Source: Kribbella italica (GTDB taxonomy: Bacteria > Actinomycetota > Actinomycetes > Propionibacteriales > Kribbellaceae). From it: a DNA stretch of 64,000 nucleotides. The stretch's first letter is position 1. Each line of letters begins with the position of its first letter. The notes below the pieces were generated by a model. It made no database searches and was not told the origin of the DNA. It was given only the letters and a program-made list of their open reading frames with translations. This document shows, piece after piece, positions 34,243 through 41,933 of the stretch. The DNA is taken from contig NZ_JACHMY010000001.1 in assembly GCF_014205135.1 (NCBI RefSeq), positions 4,278,001 to 4,342,000 of the forward strand, read 5' to 3'. Position numbers and translations under genes: made by a program.

Positions 34243-35208
34243 CTACTCGGCTACCGGTTCCATCGGGGACGTGTACAGCTTGGTGATGATGGATTCGATG
34301 GGGGGCTCCTGGACGGAGAGGTCGACCAAGGGGTAGGTGGCGGCGATCTGGGCGACCAAGGGGGCGGCTGAGGTGGTGGGTGGGAAGGAGAGCCACTGGC
34401 GGGGGCCGTCGGTGCGGGTGACGGTGGCGCCTTCGATGGTGATGGGTGGGTGGGGGGTGGCCAGGTCCACGACGAGGGTGCGTGGGGCTGATTGGGAGGC
34501 TCTGAGGCCGGTCAAGGTGCCGTCGTAGACCTGCTGGCCGTGGTCGATGACCATGACTCTCGAGCAGAGGGCCTCGATGTCGTCGAGGTCGTGGGTGGTG
34601 AGGATGACCGTGGTGCCTCGTGCCTTGTTGAGTTGGGCGAGGAACGTGCGGAGGCGGGCCTTGCTGACGATGTCGAGGCCGATGGTGGGTTCGTCGAGGT
34701 AGACGATGTCGGGGTCGTGGAGCAGGGCGGCGGCGATGTCGCCGCGCATGCGCTGGCCCAGCGACAGCGCGCGGACGGGGACGTCGAGGAGGTCGCCGAG
34801 GTCCAGGAGGTCGACGAAGGTGTCCAGGTTCTCGCGGTGGCGGGCGGGCGGGACGCCGTACATCTTCTGGAGGACGGCGAAGGAGTCCTTCAGCGGGAGG
34901 TCCCACCACAGGGTGGTGCGCTGGCCGAAGACGACGCCGATGCGTTTGGCCAGGCGGGTGCGGTGGCGGGACGGGTCGACGCCGGCGACGCGGATGGTGC
35001 CGCCGGTCGGGACCAGGATGCCGGTGAGCATCTTGATGGTGGTGGACTTGCCGGCGCCGTTCGGGCCGATGTAGCCCATCACCTCGCCGGGTTCGACGGT
35101 GAACGAGAGGTCGTCGACGGCGCGGACCTCGCGGCGGGTCCGGCGCAGGCCGGTGCGGGTGGAGACGGTGAACGCGCGGGACACCTGGTCCAGCTCGATG
35201 ACGGGCAC
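34243..35208 (-). CDS. ABC-2 exporter ATP-binding protein
   Basis: ATPase of 321 residues: Walker A GYIGPNGAGKSTT near residue 45, Q-loop VVFGQRTTLWWDLPL, signature ALSLGQRMRGDIA near 148, Walker B DIVYLDEPTIGLD near 167 and switch His TTHDLDDIE. The C-terminal ~90 residues resemble the DrrA-type extension. GTG 35208 follows GGGAG. With the two permeases just upstream it forms an export complex of the DUF990/ABC-2 permease type; the load is unknown. Last gene of the three-gene operon, overlapping or abutting its neighbour. Confidence 0.93.
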   Translation of the reverse strand: MPVIELDQVSRAFTVSTRTGLRRTRREVRAVDDLSFTVEPGEVMGYIGPNGAGKSTTIKMLTGILVPTGGTIRVAGVDPSRHRTRLAKRIGVVFGQRTTLWWDLPLKDSFAVLQKMYGVPPARHRENLDTFVDLLDLGDLLDVPVRALSLGQRMRGDIAAALLHDPDIVYLDEPTIGLDIVSKARLRTFLAQLNKARGTTVILTTHDLDDIEALCSRVMVIDHGQQVYDGTLTGLRASQSAPRTLVVDLATPHPPITIEGATVTRTDGPRQWLSFPPTTSAAPLVAQIAATYPLVDLSVQEPPIESIITKLYTSPMEPVAE

Positions 35209-35213
35209 GACAA

Positions 35214-36041
35214 TCAGCTCCCTGTACTGCGGTAGCGGCGGAGACCGCCTCGCCAGGCCAGCGACGCGACCGCGGTCATCACGACCGCGACGGCCGGGGC
35301 CAGCAGGCCGATCCAGGACGGCAGGCCCAGCGGGGCCGGCTTGCCCAGTACGTAGAGCACCGGGTAGTAGTTGACGAAGGCAAGCGGTACGACGAACGTG
35401 ACGGCCCGGACGATGTCCTGGCCGAAGATCGACAGCGGGTACTGGGTGAGCTGCTGGCCGCCGTACGTGAACGAGTTGGCGACTTCGGCCGAGTCGATCG
35501 CGATGAACTGGAACGCGCCGCCGAGCACGAAGATCGCGGCGAAGATGACCGCGCCGCTGACCAGTGAGACGACCAGGAAGAGCACCTTCACGACGGTCCA
35601 CTCGATGTCGACGGCACCGATCCCGAGACCGAGGATCAGGCCGGCCTGCAGCGGGCGGCCGAGGCGCCGGAGCGCGAAGTTGTCGGCGATCGCCTGGATG
35701 AACGCCGGGACCGGGCGGACCAGCCAGACGTCCAGGTCGCCGGTCCGGATCCGCTGGCCGACGCGTTCGATCGAGCCGGTGACGAGGTCGGCGATGCCGA
35801 GCGTCATCGACGCGGTCCCGTACAGCAGCGCCATCTGGCCGAGGTCGAAGCCGCCGAAGCTCTCGATGTGGCTGAACATGATCAGGACGGCGACGAAGTC
35901 GGTCACCGTGATCAGCGCGGACCCGATCAGCAGCAGCACGAACGACGCCGGGTAGGCCAGCGACGAGCGGATCCACATCAGCACGAGCATCCAGTACTGG
36001 CCTGGCCAGGCCATTGCCCTACGCAACGAAGCGTCAGCCAC
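35214..36041 (-). CDS. ABC-2 family permease 2
   Basis: Membrane protein of 275 residues with about six helices, e.g. LAYPASFVLLLIGSALITV and VLFLVVSLVSGAVIFAAI (in part), and the family loop TGDLDVWLVRPVPAFIQAIAD that marks DUF990-type permeases. GTG 36041 lies within the end of permease 1 (8-base overlap), and its stop is 5 bases before the ATPase start. The tight packing indicates one complex. Confidence 0.88.
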   Translation of the reverse strand: MADASLRRAMAWPGQYWMLVLMWIRSSLAYPASFVLLLIGSALITVTDFVAVLIMFSHIESFGGFDLGQMALLYGTASMTLGIADLVTGSIERVGQRIRTGDLDVWLVRPVPAFIQAIADNFALRRLGRPLQAGLILGLGIGAVDIEWTVVKVLFLVVSLVSGAVIFAAIFVLGGAFQFIAIDSAEVANSFTYGGQQLTQYPLSIFGQDIVRAVTFVVPLAFVNYYPVLYVLGKPAPLGLPSWIGLLAPAVAVVMTAVASLAWRGGLRRYRSTGS

Positions 36042-36825
36042 CCTGGATCACCACCTTCCGGGTCGCCAGCACGGTCGCGAGCCGGCCGATCAGCAGCAGG
36101 ACGACGATCCAGCCGAGCTGGAACGCGAGCGCCCGGGCCGGGAGGTTCTGGCCGAGCCAGACGTCGATCGGTACCTGCATGGTCGCGGCCCACGGCGTCG
36201 CGCGGGCGAACTCGCCGAACCAGCCCGGGAACACCACCAGCGGCAGGATCGTGCCGGAAAAGAACAGCGACAGCACCAGCGCGAGCCCTTCCAGGCCGCG
36301 CGAATCGGTGATCCAGAACCCGGACAGCGCGACCAGGTACCGGATGCCGAAGCTGACCAGGATCCCGAACGCCAGCGCGACCCCGACCGCGAACCCCTGC
36401 AGCGGCGACGACGGGAAGCGCAGGTCGAAGACCAGCGAGCCGACGAGCAACGGGACACCGCCGCGGGCGAGCAGCTCGAACGCGGCGCGGCCGGCGTCCA
36501 TCGACAACCACCACAGCATCAGGTGGGTCGGCCGGTACAGGTCGACGGCGATCTCGCCGGTGCGGACCCGCTCGCCGAGCTCGACGGTGGTACGCGCGCC
36601 GAAGATCCCGATCGGGACCAGCAGGCCCTGCTGCAACCAGACGAAGGTGAGCGCGTCGGTGACGTCGTACCCGCCGAGGTTCGGGCGCTGCTCCCACAGC
36701 GTCAGGTACACGCCGCAGAAGATGAACCCGAAGACGGTGTTGGTGAACGCGCCCGACAGGGTGGCGATCCGGTACGTCGAGAACCGGCGGAACGACCGGA
36801 CCGCGATCGCCCAGTAGACGCCCAC
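36034..36825 (-). CDS. ABC-2 family permease 1
   Basis: Membrane protein of 263 residues with about six helices and the related loop RTGEIAVDLYRPTHLMLWW, pairing with permease 2. The N-terminus YWAIAVRSFRRFSTYRIATL is the usual cytoplasmic lead-in. GTG 36825 is preceded by AAAGGAGGT, the best ribosome site in the window. The first gene of the operon, it has a long structured leader (36826-36960). Confidence 0.88.
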   Translation of the reverse strand: MGVYWAIAVRSFRRFSTYRIATLSGAFTNTVFGFIFCGVYLTLWEQRPNLGGYDVTDALTFVWLQQGLLVPIGIFGARTTVELGERVRTGEIAVDLYRPTHLMLWWLSMDAGRAAFELLARGGVPLLVGSLVFDLRFPSSPLQGFAVGVALAFGILVSFGIRYLVALSGFWITDSRGLEGLALVLSLFFSGTILPLVVFPGWFGEFARATPWAATMQVPIDVWLGQNLPARALAFQLGWIVVLLLIGRLATVLATRKVVIQGG

Positions 36826-36850
36826 GGCAACCTCCTTTCACTCATCGGTG

Positions 36851-36940
36851 AGTGGTGTCCGGAGGCACAGCGGCACGCTGAACTGCCCCGGATCCTGAAG
36901 GACCCGGGGGTTCGGACACCACTGTGGCGGCACGCTGAAC
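36851..36940 (-). ncRNA. Structured leader RNA (predicted three-way junction) of the ABC exporter operon
   Basis: On the transcribed strand, P1 pairs AGTGGTGTCCG (36923-36913) with CGGACACCACT (36861-36851), 11 bp perfect. Inside, P2 pairs CCCCGGGTCC (36909-36900) with GGATCCGGGG (36895-36886), 10 bp with one G-U and loop TTCA. P3 pairs CAGCG (36880-36876) with CGCTG (36872-36868). CCTCC at 36865-36861, touching P1, is complementary to the GGAGG of the ribosome site (36835-36831), so alternative folds could open or close it. CGGCACGCTGAAC is repeated at 36871-36883 and 36928-36940 (plus strand). Regulatory function is inference; no known riboswitch class is recognised. Confidence 0.55.
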
Positions 36941-36966
36941 GCGCCGTTGTCAAGGGAAGGAGAGTG

Positions 36967-36996
36967 ACGGTACGCCGGGCCGGCGCGGGGCGTCAA
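36967..36996 (-). promoter_or_regulatory. Promoter of the ABC exporter operon
   Basis: Reading the minus strand: TTGACG (36996-36991), 18-base spacer, TACCGT (36972-36967). Transcription would begin near 36960, giving a leader of about 135 bases that contains the whole predicted junction. Confidence 0.5.
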
Positions 36997-37025
36997 CCTG
37001 GTTTCTTACTGGTGGCCAGGTTGGG

Positions 37026-38036
37026 TCAGGTGGTTTGGTCGGACTCCAGCAGGCGGTTGAGCAGGGTGGCGAACTGGACCGGGTGGGACGCGTAGCCGGA
37101 GTGGCCGCCGGGGAAGGTGACGACCGGCCAGCCGATCTCGTCGGCGATGACGCCGATCGGGCGGGCCGGGAGGTGTTCGGCGGAGTCGGCGCCGGCCGCG
37201 GGGACGATCTTGGCGGCGACCTCGCGGAGCGCGTCGAGATCGGGGCGGTAGCGGGTGAAGGGCAACAACTTGTGGGCGAAGAAGGTGTTGGTGTTGCCCA
37301 TCATGCGCTCGACGGCGTGCCGGTACTCCGGGCGGAGGTCCTCGGGCGCCGGCTGGTCGTCGTCGTCGAACCCGAGGCCGCCGGCGAACAGGTGCAACGC
37401 CGGGACCGGGCCGTCGGTGGTGTAGGTGCTGTGGACGTCCTCGAAGAACGCGTGCGCGGTGGTGGCGTCGGGCCAGGACGCCGACGGCGGGTGGTTCGTG
37501 CGCGATGAGCATGCGGACGCGGTCGGGGTGGCGGGTGATCAGTTGAGGCCGGTGATCGCGCCGGAGGAACTGCCGAACACGTACGCCGGCTCGCCGCCGC
37601 CGACGGCGTCGATGAGCGCGAGGGCGTCCTCGGCCGACTGGTCGATGCGTTCGTCGTGCGGGTGGGCGGGGACTGCCTGTGGGAGCTCGTCGGTGGCAAC
37701 TACTTGAGGGCGGGGGCCAGCCGGGCGGGGATCGGTGGAGCGCGCGTCGGCGGGGACTGTTTCGGAGCGGGAGTGCTCGGCGGTGGCGACTACTTGGGAC
37801 CTTGGCGGCTGGCTTGTGGGGCGGGCGCGCTGGGCGTCGTACGGGCTGCGGGAGTTGCCTCGGGGGTCGTAGGTGACGACGGTGTAGTCGGCGGCCAGTT
37901 GGCCGACGATCGAGTCGAAGACGCCGCCGTCGGTGAAGCCGCCGGCGATCAGGAGCAGGATCGGGCCGGTGCCGGTGACCTCGTAGTGCAGTGTCGCGCC
38001 GGGGACCGGCAGTTTGTTCACGGTCTTGGTGGTCAT
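37026..38036 (-). pseudogene. Alpha/beta-hydrolase, frameshifted with an inserted repeat segment
   Basis: The start is clean: ATG 38036 after AGAGGGG, then LHYEVTGTGPILLLIAGG, VVTYDPRGNSRSPYDA. About 50 residues of low-complexity sequence are inserted before DERIDQSAEDALALIDAVGG. After nucleophile motif FGSSSGAITGLN the frame hits TGA near 37545 where one C is missing from an expected CTC-AAC-CTG. The next segment LITRHPDRVRMLIAHEPPA continues in another frame. A second shift near 37480 leads to WPDATTAHAFFEDVHSTY and the C-terminal HLFAGGLGF ... GGHSGYASHP. So two frameshifts plus an insertion; the triad residues are recognisable but split over frames. Confidence 0.85.
37664..37794. repeat. 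Imperfect ~85-bp duplication inside the hydrolase pseudogene
   Basis: GGCGGGGACTG occurs at 37665-37675 and 37747-37757; CGGTGGCAACTACTTG (37691-37706) recurs as CGGTGGCGACTACTTG (37779-37794). Together they make most of the inserted low-complexity segment. Confidence 0.6.
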
Positions 38037-38116
38037 GGTCACCCCTCTGTGGATCGGTGACCCCACTGTCCAGCCCCGCGCTGGCACGCCGCGCACACGG
38101 CGCTGGTACGGCGAAC

Positions 38117-38150
38117 GCTCAGCCGGCCTTGATGCTCAGCCGGCCTTGAT
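38117..38150. repeat. 17-bp perfect tandem duplication across the marC-like stop codon
   Basis: GCTCAGCCGGCCTTGAT at 38117-38133 and again at 38134-38150. It duplicates the last codons and stop of the MarC-family gene, so a second copy of ATC-AAG-GCC-GGC-TGA lies just beyond the real stop. Confidence 0.85.
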
Positions 38151-38753
38151 GAAGTCCGAGACCGCGTCGGCGACCAGCTGGACGGCGATGGCGCTCAGGA
38201 GGAGGCCCGCGATGCGGGTGACCAGGAGGACGCCGTTCTCGCCGAGGATGCGCATGATGACGCCGGAGAAGCGCAGCGTGAGCCACATCACCAGGTGGAT
38301 CAGGACGATGCCGACCGAGATCGCGACCACCTCGGGCACGGAGCCGTCCGCGCGCTGGACGAACACCATGGTGGCGACGATCGCGCCGGGGCCGGCCAGG
38401 AGCGGCGTGCCGAGGGGGACGAAGGCGATGTTGACGTTCTTCGTCTGCACCGGGTCTTCGGCGGTGTCGGTCAGCAACTGCAGCGCGATCAGCAGGAGCA
38501 GCAGTCCGCCGGCGGCCTGCAGGGCCGGGAGCGTGATGCCCAGGTTGTGCAGGATCTGCTGGCCGAAGGCGGCGAACACCACGATCACGCCGAAGGCGAC
38601 CAGGACCGCCTGCCAGGCGGCCTTCTTGCGGACCGCGCGGGACTGCCCGGCGGTCAGCGAGATGAACACGGGCACCGTGCCGGGCGGGTCCATGATCACG
38701 AACAGCGTGACGAAGACTTCGCTGAGCAGGCCGAGGTTGATGACGGAGTTCAC
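38136..38753 (-). CDS. MarC-family integral membrane protein
   Basis: Protein of 205 residues with six predicted helices. Family marks: FVTLFVIMDPPGTVPVFISLT near the N-terminus (here PPG replaces the more usual NPxG), AGGLLLLLIALQLL, and PLGTPLLAGPGAIVATMV near residue 113. Function of the MarC family is unsettled despite the antibiotic-resistance name. GTG 38753 overlaps the PHP stop by GTGA, so it is translated with the PHP gene. Confidence 0.9.
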   Translation of the reverse strand: MNSVINLGLLSEVFVTLFVIMDPPGTVPVFISLTAGQSRAVRKKAAWQAVLVAFGVIVVFAAFGQQILHNLGITLPALQAAGGLLLLLIALQLLTDTAEDPVQTKNVNIAFVPLGTPLLAGPGAIVATMVFVQRADGSVPEVVAISVGIVLIHLVMWLTLRFSGVIMRILGENGVLLVTRIAGLLLSAIAVQLVADAVSDFIKAG

Positions 38754-39631
38754 GGCAGGTACGCCTCGGGCACTCGGGCGCCGCTCGCGGCGGCGTTCTC
38801 CTTGGCGACCTCGAGCAGCCGCTGGAACTGCTCCGGGTCGGTCGAGTTCACCCCGAGCTCGTGGTTCACCTTGCCGAGCCCGTGGTGGTCGCTCGAACCG
38901 GTCCAGATGATGCCCAGGTCCTCGGCGATCCCGCGCAGCGTCGCCCGCGACTCCGGCGAGTGGTCCTGGTGGTCGACCTCGATCCCGGCCAGCCCGTGGT
39001 CGGAGACCAGCTGGGCGATCGTCTCGGCGGTGACCACCTTGTAGCTCGAGCGGCCCCACGGGTGCGCGATCACGGGGACACCCCCGGCCGCGCGGACCAG
39101 CTCGATCGCCCGGCCCGGGTCGATCGCGTAGTGCGACACGTGCCCCGGCCGGCCGTCGGCCAGGAACCGGTCGAACGCCTCGCCGCGGTTCGCGACGGTG
39201 CCGTTGGCAACCAGCGCGTCGGCGACGTGCGGGCGGCCGACCGACGGCGTACCGGTGGCTTGGGCGAGCACCTCGTCGACGGTGAGCTGGACGCCCAGCC
39301 CGTTCAGCCGGGCGACGATCGACGGGAGCCGGTCGGTGCGGCCGTCGCGGATGACGCGCAGCTCCTCGGCCAGCGGCTGGTACGACGGGTCGGGCAGGTA
39401 CGCGAGCAGGTGGACCGCGATCCCCCGCAGCTTGCAGGAGATCTCGATCCCGGGCACGAAGCCGATCCCGAGCTCCTCCGCGGCGCGCCGGCCCTCGGCC
39501 CACCCGTCGGCCGTGTCGTGATCGGTGAGCGCGATCACGTCCAGGCCGTCCCGCTGCGCGTGCGCGATCAGGACGTCGACCGGGTCGGTGCCGTCCGAGC
39601 GGTTGGAGTGGGTGTGCAGGTCGATGCGCAC
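38750..39631 (-). CDS. PHP-domain phosphoesterase (RNase AM / nucleoside bisphosphatase-like)
   Basis: Protein of 293 residues. PHP metal motifs: MRIDLHTHSNRSDGTD at the N-terminus, ALTDHDTADGW near 35, PGIEIS near 60, VIAHPWGR near 190, VDHQDHS and GSSDHHGLGK near 245. All metal-binding His/Asp blocks are kept, so it should be an active phosphoesterase. Relatives degrade short RNAs or 3',5'-nucleoside bisphosphates. The coupled MarC gene follows directly. Upstream are direct repeats at 39657-39691. Confidence 0.9.
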   Translation of the reverse strand: MRIDLHTHSNRSDGTDPVDVLIAHAQRDGLDVIALTDHDTADGWAEGRRAAEELGIGFVPGIEISCKLRGIAVHLLAYLPDPSYQPLAEELRVIRDGRTDRLPSIVARLNGLGVQLTVDEVLAQATGTPSVGRPHVADALVANGTVANRGEAFDRFLADGRPGHVSHYAIDPGRAIELVRAAGGVPVIAHPWGRSSYKVVTAETIAQLVSDHGLAGIEVDHQDHSPESRATLRGIAEDLGIIWTGSSDHHGLGKVNHELGVNSTDPEQFQRLLEVAKENAAASGARVPEAYLP

Positions 39632-39656
39632 GAGCGATCGGGATCCTTTCTCTGGT

Positions 39657-39691
39657 CAAGAGAGACAGTTCGCGACAAGAGAGATCAGTTC
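39657..39691. repeat. Short direct repeats between PHP and NUDIX genes
   Basis: CAAGAGAGACAGTTC (39657-39671) and CAAGAGAGATCAGTTC (39676-39691), spaced 19 bases, followed by a partial GACAAG. They sit about 25 bases from the PHP start, in the divergent promoter region, and could bind a regulator. Confidence 0.5.
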
Positions 39692-39742
39692 TGGACAAGT
39701 CTCGGCACTGATGCTATCCGGACCGCACCCCTCTCCTTACTG

Positions 39743-39751
39743 TTATCCACA
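39743..39751 (+). promoter_or_regulatory. DnaA-box-like TTATCCACA at the NUDIX start
   Basis: Exact TTATCCACA whose last base is the A of the NUDIX ATG. A TGCTAT -10-like hexamer is at 39712-39717. A single box here may be chance. Confidence 0.3.
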
Positions 39752-40155
39752 TGGAGCGTGACCGGATCGACTGTGTCGGAGCCCTGGTGTACGACGACCA
39801 GCACCGTCTGCTGCTCGTCCAGCGGGCCAACGAGCCCGGCCGCGGGCTGTGGTCGCTGCCGGGCGGCCGGGTCGAACCGGGTGAGGACGACCCGACCGCC
39901 GTGGCCCGCGAGGTCGCGGAGGAAACCGGTCTCCAGGTCGTCGTCGGCGATCTCGTCGGAGAGGTCGAACGGGATGCTCCCGAGCACCGTCTGTACGTGA
40001 TCCGCGACTACCAGGCCGAGCAGGTCGGCGGGACGCTCAAAGCCGGCGACGACGCCGACGACGCCCGTTTCGTCAGCCGCGACGAGCTCGACAACCTGCC
40101 GACGGCGACCCTGCTGGCCTCCACCTTGGCCCAGTGGAACGCCCTTCCCGGCTGA
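39751..40155 (+). CDS. NUDIX hydrolase
   Basis: Protein of 134 residues with a complete Nudix box, GGRVEPGEDDPTAVAREVAEE plus TGL (GX5EX7REUXEEXGU) at about residues 39-62. It should hydrolyse a nucleoside diphosphate linked to another group. QRANEPGRGLWSLPGG before the box is the usual lead. The ATG at 39751 has no clear ribosome site. Convergent with the phosphatase gene. Substrate cannot be told. Confidence 0.93.
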   Translation: MERDRIDCVGALVYDDQHRLLLVQRANEPGRGLWSLPGGRVEPGEDDPTAVAREVAEETGLQVVVGDLVGEVERDAPEHRLYVIRDYQAEQVGGTLKAGDDADDARFVSRDELDNLPTATLLASTLAQWNALPG

Positions 40156-40164
40156 ATGCGACCG

Positions 40165-40752
40165 CTACGAGTTCCACTGATGGATGACCGCTGAGCCGCG
40201 TTCCCAGCCGAGGATCGAGACCGTTGCGGTGTTGAGCACGAAGTGGCGACCCTCCGTGACGTCCAGCTCGAGCCAGCGGGCGGTCAATGCGCGCAGCGCG
40301 TGCGAGTGGCCGAACACCAGGACGTCGCCGTCGACGGCCGCGATCCGGGCGTTCACGCGGTCGAGGCGCGCCGCGACCTGGGCGGGCGTTTCACCGTTGG
40401 GTACGGGGTTGGCCCAGACCGTCCAGCCGGGCACGGTCTCGCGGATCTGCGCGGTGGTGATGCCTTCGTAGTCGCCGTAGTCCCACTCGACCAGGTCGTC
40501 GTCGACCTCGGCGTCCGCGAAGCCGGCCAGTTCCGCCGTACGCCGGGCGCGTTGCCGCGGGCTCGTCAGCACCAGGTCGAAGTCGTGCCCCTGCAGGCGG
40601 TCGCGCAACTCTCCCGCGATCCGCTCACCCTCCGCGGTCAGCGGCAGGTCGGTCGTCGACGTGTGCCGGCCGTTCTTGCTCCACTCGGTCTCGCCGTGGC
40701 GGACCAGCCAGAGCCGGTCCTTCCGCTCCCCTGACGCTGCGTGTGTGGTCAC
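40165..40752 (-). CDS. Histidine phosphatase family protein
   Basis: Protein of 195 residues of the phosphoglycerate-mutase-like fold. Phospho-His motif LWLVRHGETEWSKNGRHT near residue 14, LTSPRQRARRTAEL near 62, catalytic EWDYGDYEG near 88 and second His in VFGHSHALRALTARWL near 146. The set is complete. Small-molecule phosphatases of this type act on sugar phosphates or cofactors. GTG 40752. Confidence 0.92.
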   Translation of the reverse strand: MTTHAASGERKDRLWLVRHGETEWSKNGRHTSTTDLPLTAEGERIAGELRDRLQGHDFDLVLTSPRQRARRTAELAGFADAEVDDDLVEWDYGDYEGITTAQIRETVPGWTVWANPVPNGETPAQVAARLDRVNARIAAVDGDVLVFGHSHALRALTARWLELDVTEGRHFVLNTATVSILGWERGSAVIHQWNS

Positions 40753-40831
40753 CCGGTCATCGTCTCAGACCACGGATCGAGCAGGCCCGAACCCTTGACC
40801 AACCACCCCGGGACAAGGCAGGGTCGAAAAC

Positions 40832-40845
40832 TGTAAGCGCTTCCA
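40832..40845. promoter_or_regulatory. LacI-type operator upstream of the sugar operon
   Basis: TGTAAGCGCTTCCA, a near-perfect palindrome centred on AAGCGCTT with the central CG typical of LacI/GalR operators, 35 bases before the LacI ATG. Probably autoregulatory and, since the operon is colinear, controls the transport genes too. Confidence 0.7.
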
Positions 40846-40879
40846 TTCGGCGCCGAAGCTTCCTAAAGGAGTCCCCGCG

Positions 40880-41923
40880 ATGCCCCCCGGACCGACCGGC
40901 AAGCCGGCGACGATCTACGACGTCGCCGCGCTGGCGCAGTTGTCGATCGCGACGGTCTCGCGGGTACTGCAGGGCACCGGACCGGTCTCCGCGAAAGCCC
41001 GCGCCCGGGTCGACCAGGCGGCGCACGAGCTCAACTACGTTCCACTGCGCGCCGCCCGAAGCCTCGCGGTGCAACGTCACGAGGCGCACGGGCTCGTGCT
41101 GCCCGACCTGGCCGGCCCGTTCTACGGCGACCTGCTGATGGGCTACGAACGCTGGGCCGGCGAGCACGGGCAGAGCGTCGTACTGACCGTCACGCACGGG
41201 AATCCCCATCCCGCCAAGACGGTGCGGGACCTAGCGAGCCGGGTGGACGGAATCGTTGTCCACGGCAACGCGCTCGGGCTGGACGTGATCCAGGACCTGC
41301 GCCGCGCGAACGTGCCGGTGGTCGTGGTCGCGCACCCGCCCGTGACCGGCTGCGACTCGGTCCGGACCGAGAGCGCGGCGAGCGCCGAGCGGCTCACGAC
41401 GCGACTGCTCGACCACGGACGGCAGGACCTGCTGTTCGTCGGCGATCCGGCCAGCTCGTACGACGTGTCGCAGCGCTACGAGGGGTTCGCGAAAGCACTG
41501 GACGCGCGAGGTTTCAAGGTCCCGGAGCCTGAGCGGGTACCACTGACCGAAACAGCAGGTACTGCCTTCGCCAGGGAGTTGCTGAGGGCAACCACCCGGC
41601 CGGACGGTCTGGTCTGTGCGAACGACGAGATCGCACTCGGCGCCGTACAGGCCCTGCGGGACGGCGGAGTCGGTGTCCCCAGCGAAATGGTGGTGACCGG
41701 GTGGGACGACGTGATGGCGGCACGGTACGTGTCGCCGGGGCTGACGACCGTCCGGCAGCCGATGGCCGAGCTCGGCCGGCTGGCGGCCCAGCGACTGCAC
41801 GAACGCGTGACCGGGGAACGCACCAGGGCGCGCAACGACGTACTACCGACAGAACTGGTGCTGCGGGACTCCTGCGGCACCGCACCGGGGGACGACGGCA
41901 CGAACACAGCAGTAGACAACTGA
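40880..41923 (+). CDS. LacI-family transcriptional regulator
   Basis: Protein of 347 residues. N-terminal helix-turn-helix and hinge: ATIYDVAALAQLSIATVSRVLQGTG (about 9-33, motif core YDVAALAQLSIATVSRVL), then LNYVPLRAARSLAVQ. The sugar-binding domain has LVLPDLAGPFYGDLLMG, RPDGLVCANDEIALGAV and VTGWDDVMAARYVSPGLTTVRQP. ATG 40880 follows AAAGGAG. It stands 10 bases upstream of the binding-protein gene and most likely senses the transported sugar, releasing the operator at 40832-40845. Confidence 0.94.
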   Translation: MPPGPTGKPATIYDVAALAQLSIATVSRVLQGTGPVSAKARARVDQAAHELNYVPLRAARSLAVQRHEAHGLVLPDLAGPFYGDLLMGYERWAGEHGQSVVLTVTHGNPHPAKTVRDLASRVDGIVVHGNALGLDVIQDLRRANVPVVVVAHPPVTGCDSVRTESAASAERLTTRLLDHGRQDLLFVGDPASSYDVSQRYEGFAKALDARGFKVPEPERVPLTETAGTAFARELLRATTRPDGLVCANDEIALGAVQALRDGGVGVPSEMVVTGWDDVMAARYVSPGLTTVRQPMAELGRLAAQRLHERVTGERTRARNDVLPTELVLRDSCGTAPGDDGTNTAVDN

Positions 41924-41933
41924 GGAGACGAGC

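Noticed and set aside
31713..39751. A replication origin, from the three DnaA-box-like sequences
   Set aside because: The boxes are single and kilobases apart, without clustering, AT-rich unwinding region or dnaA/dnaN genes.
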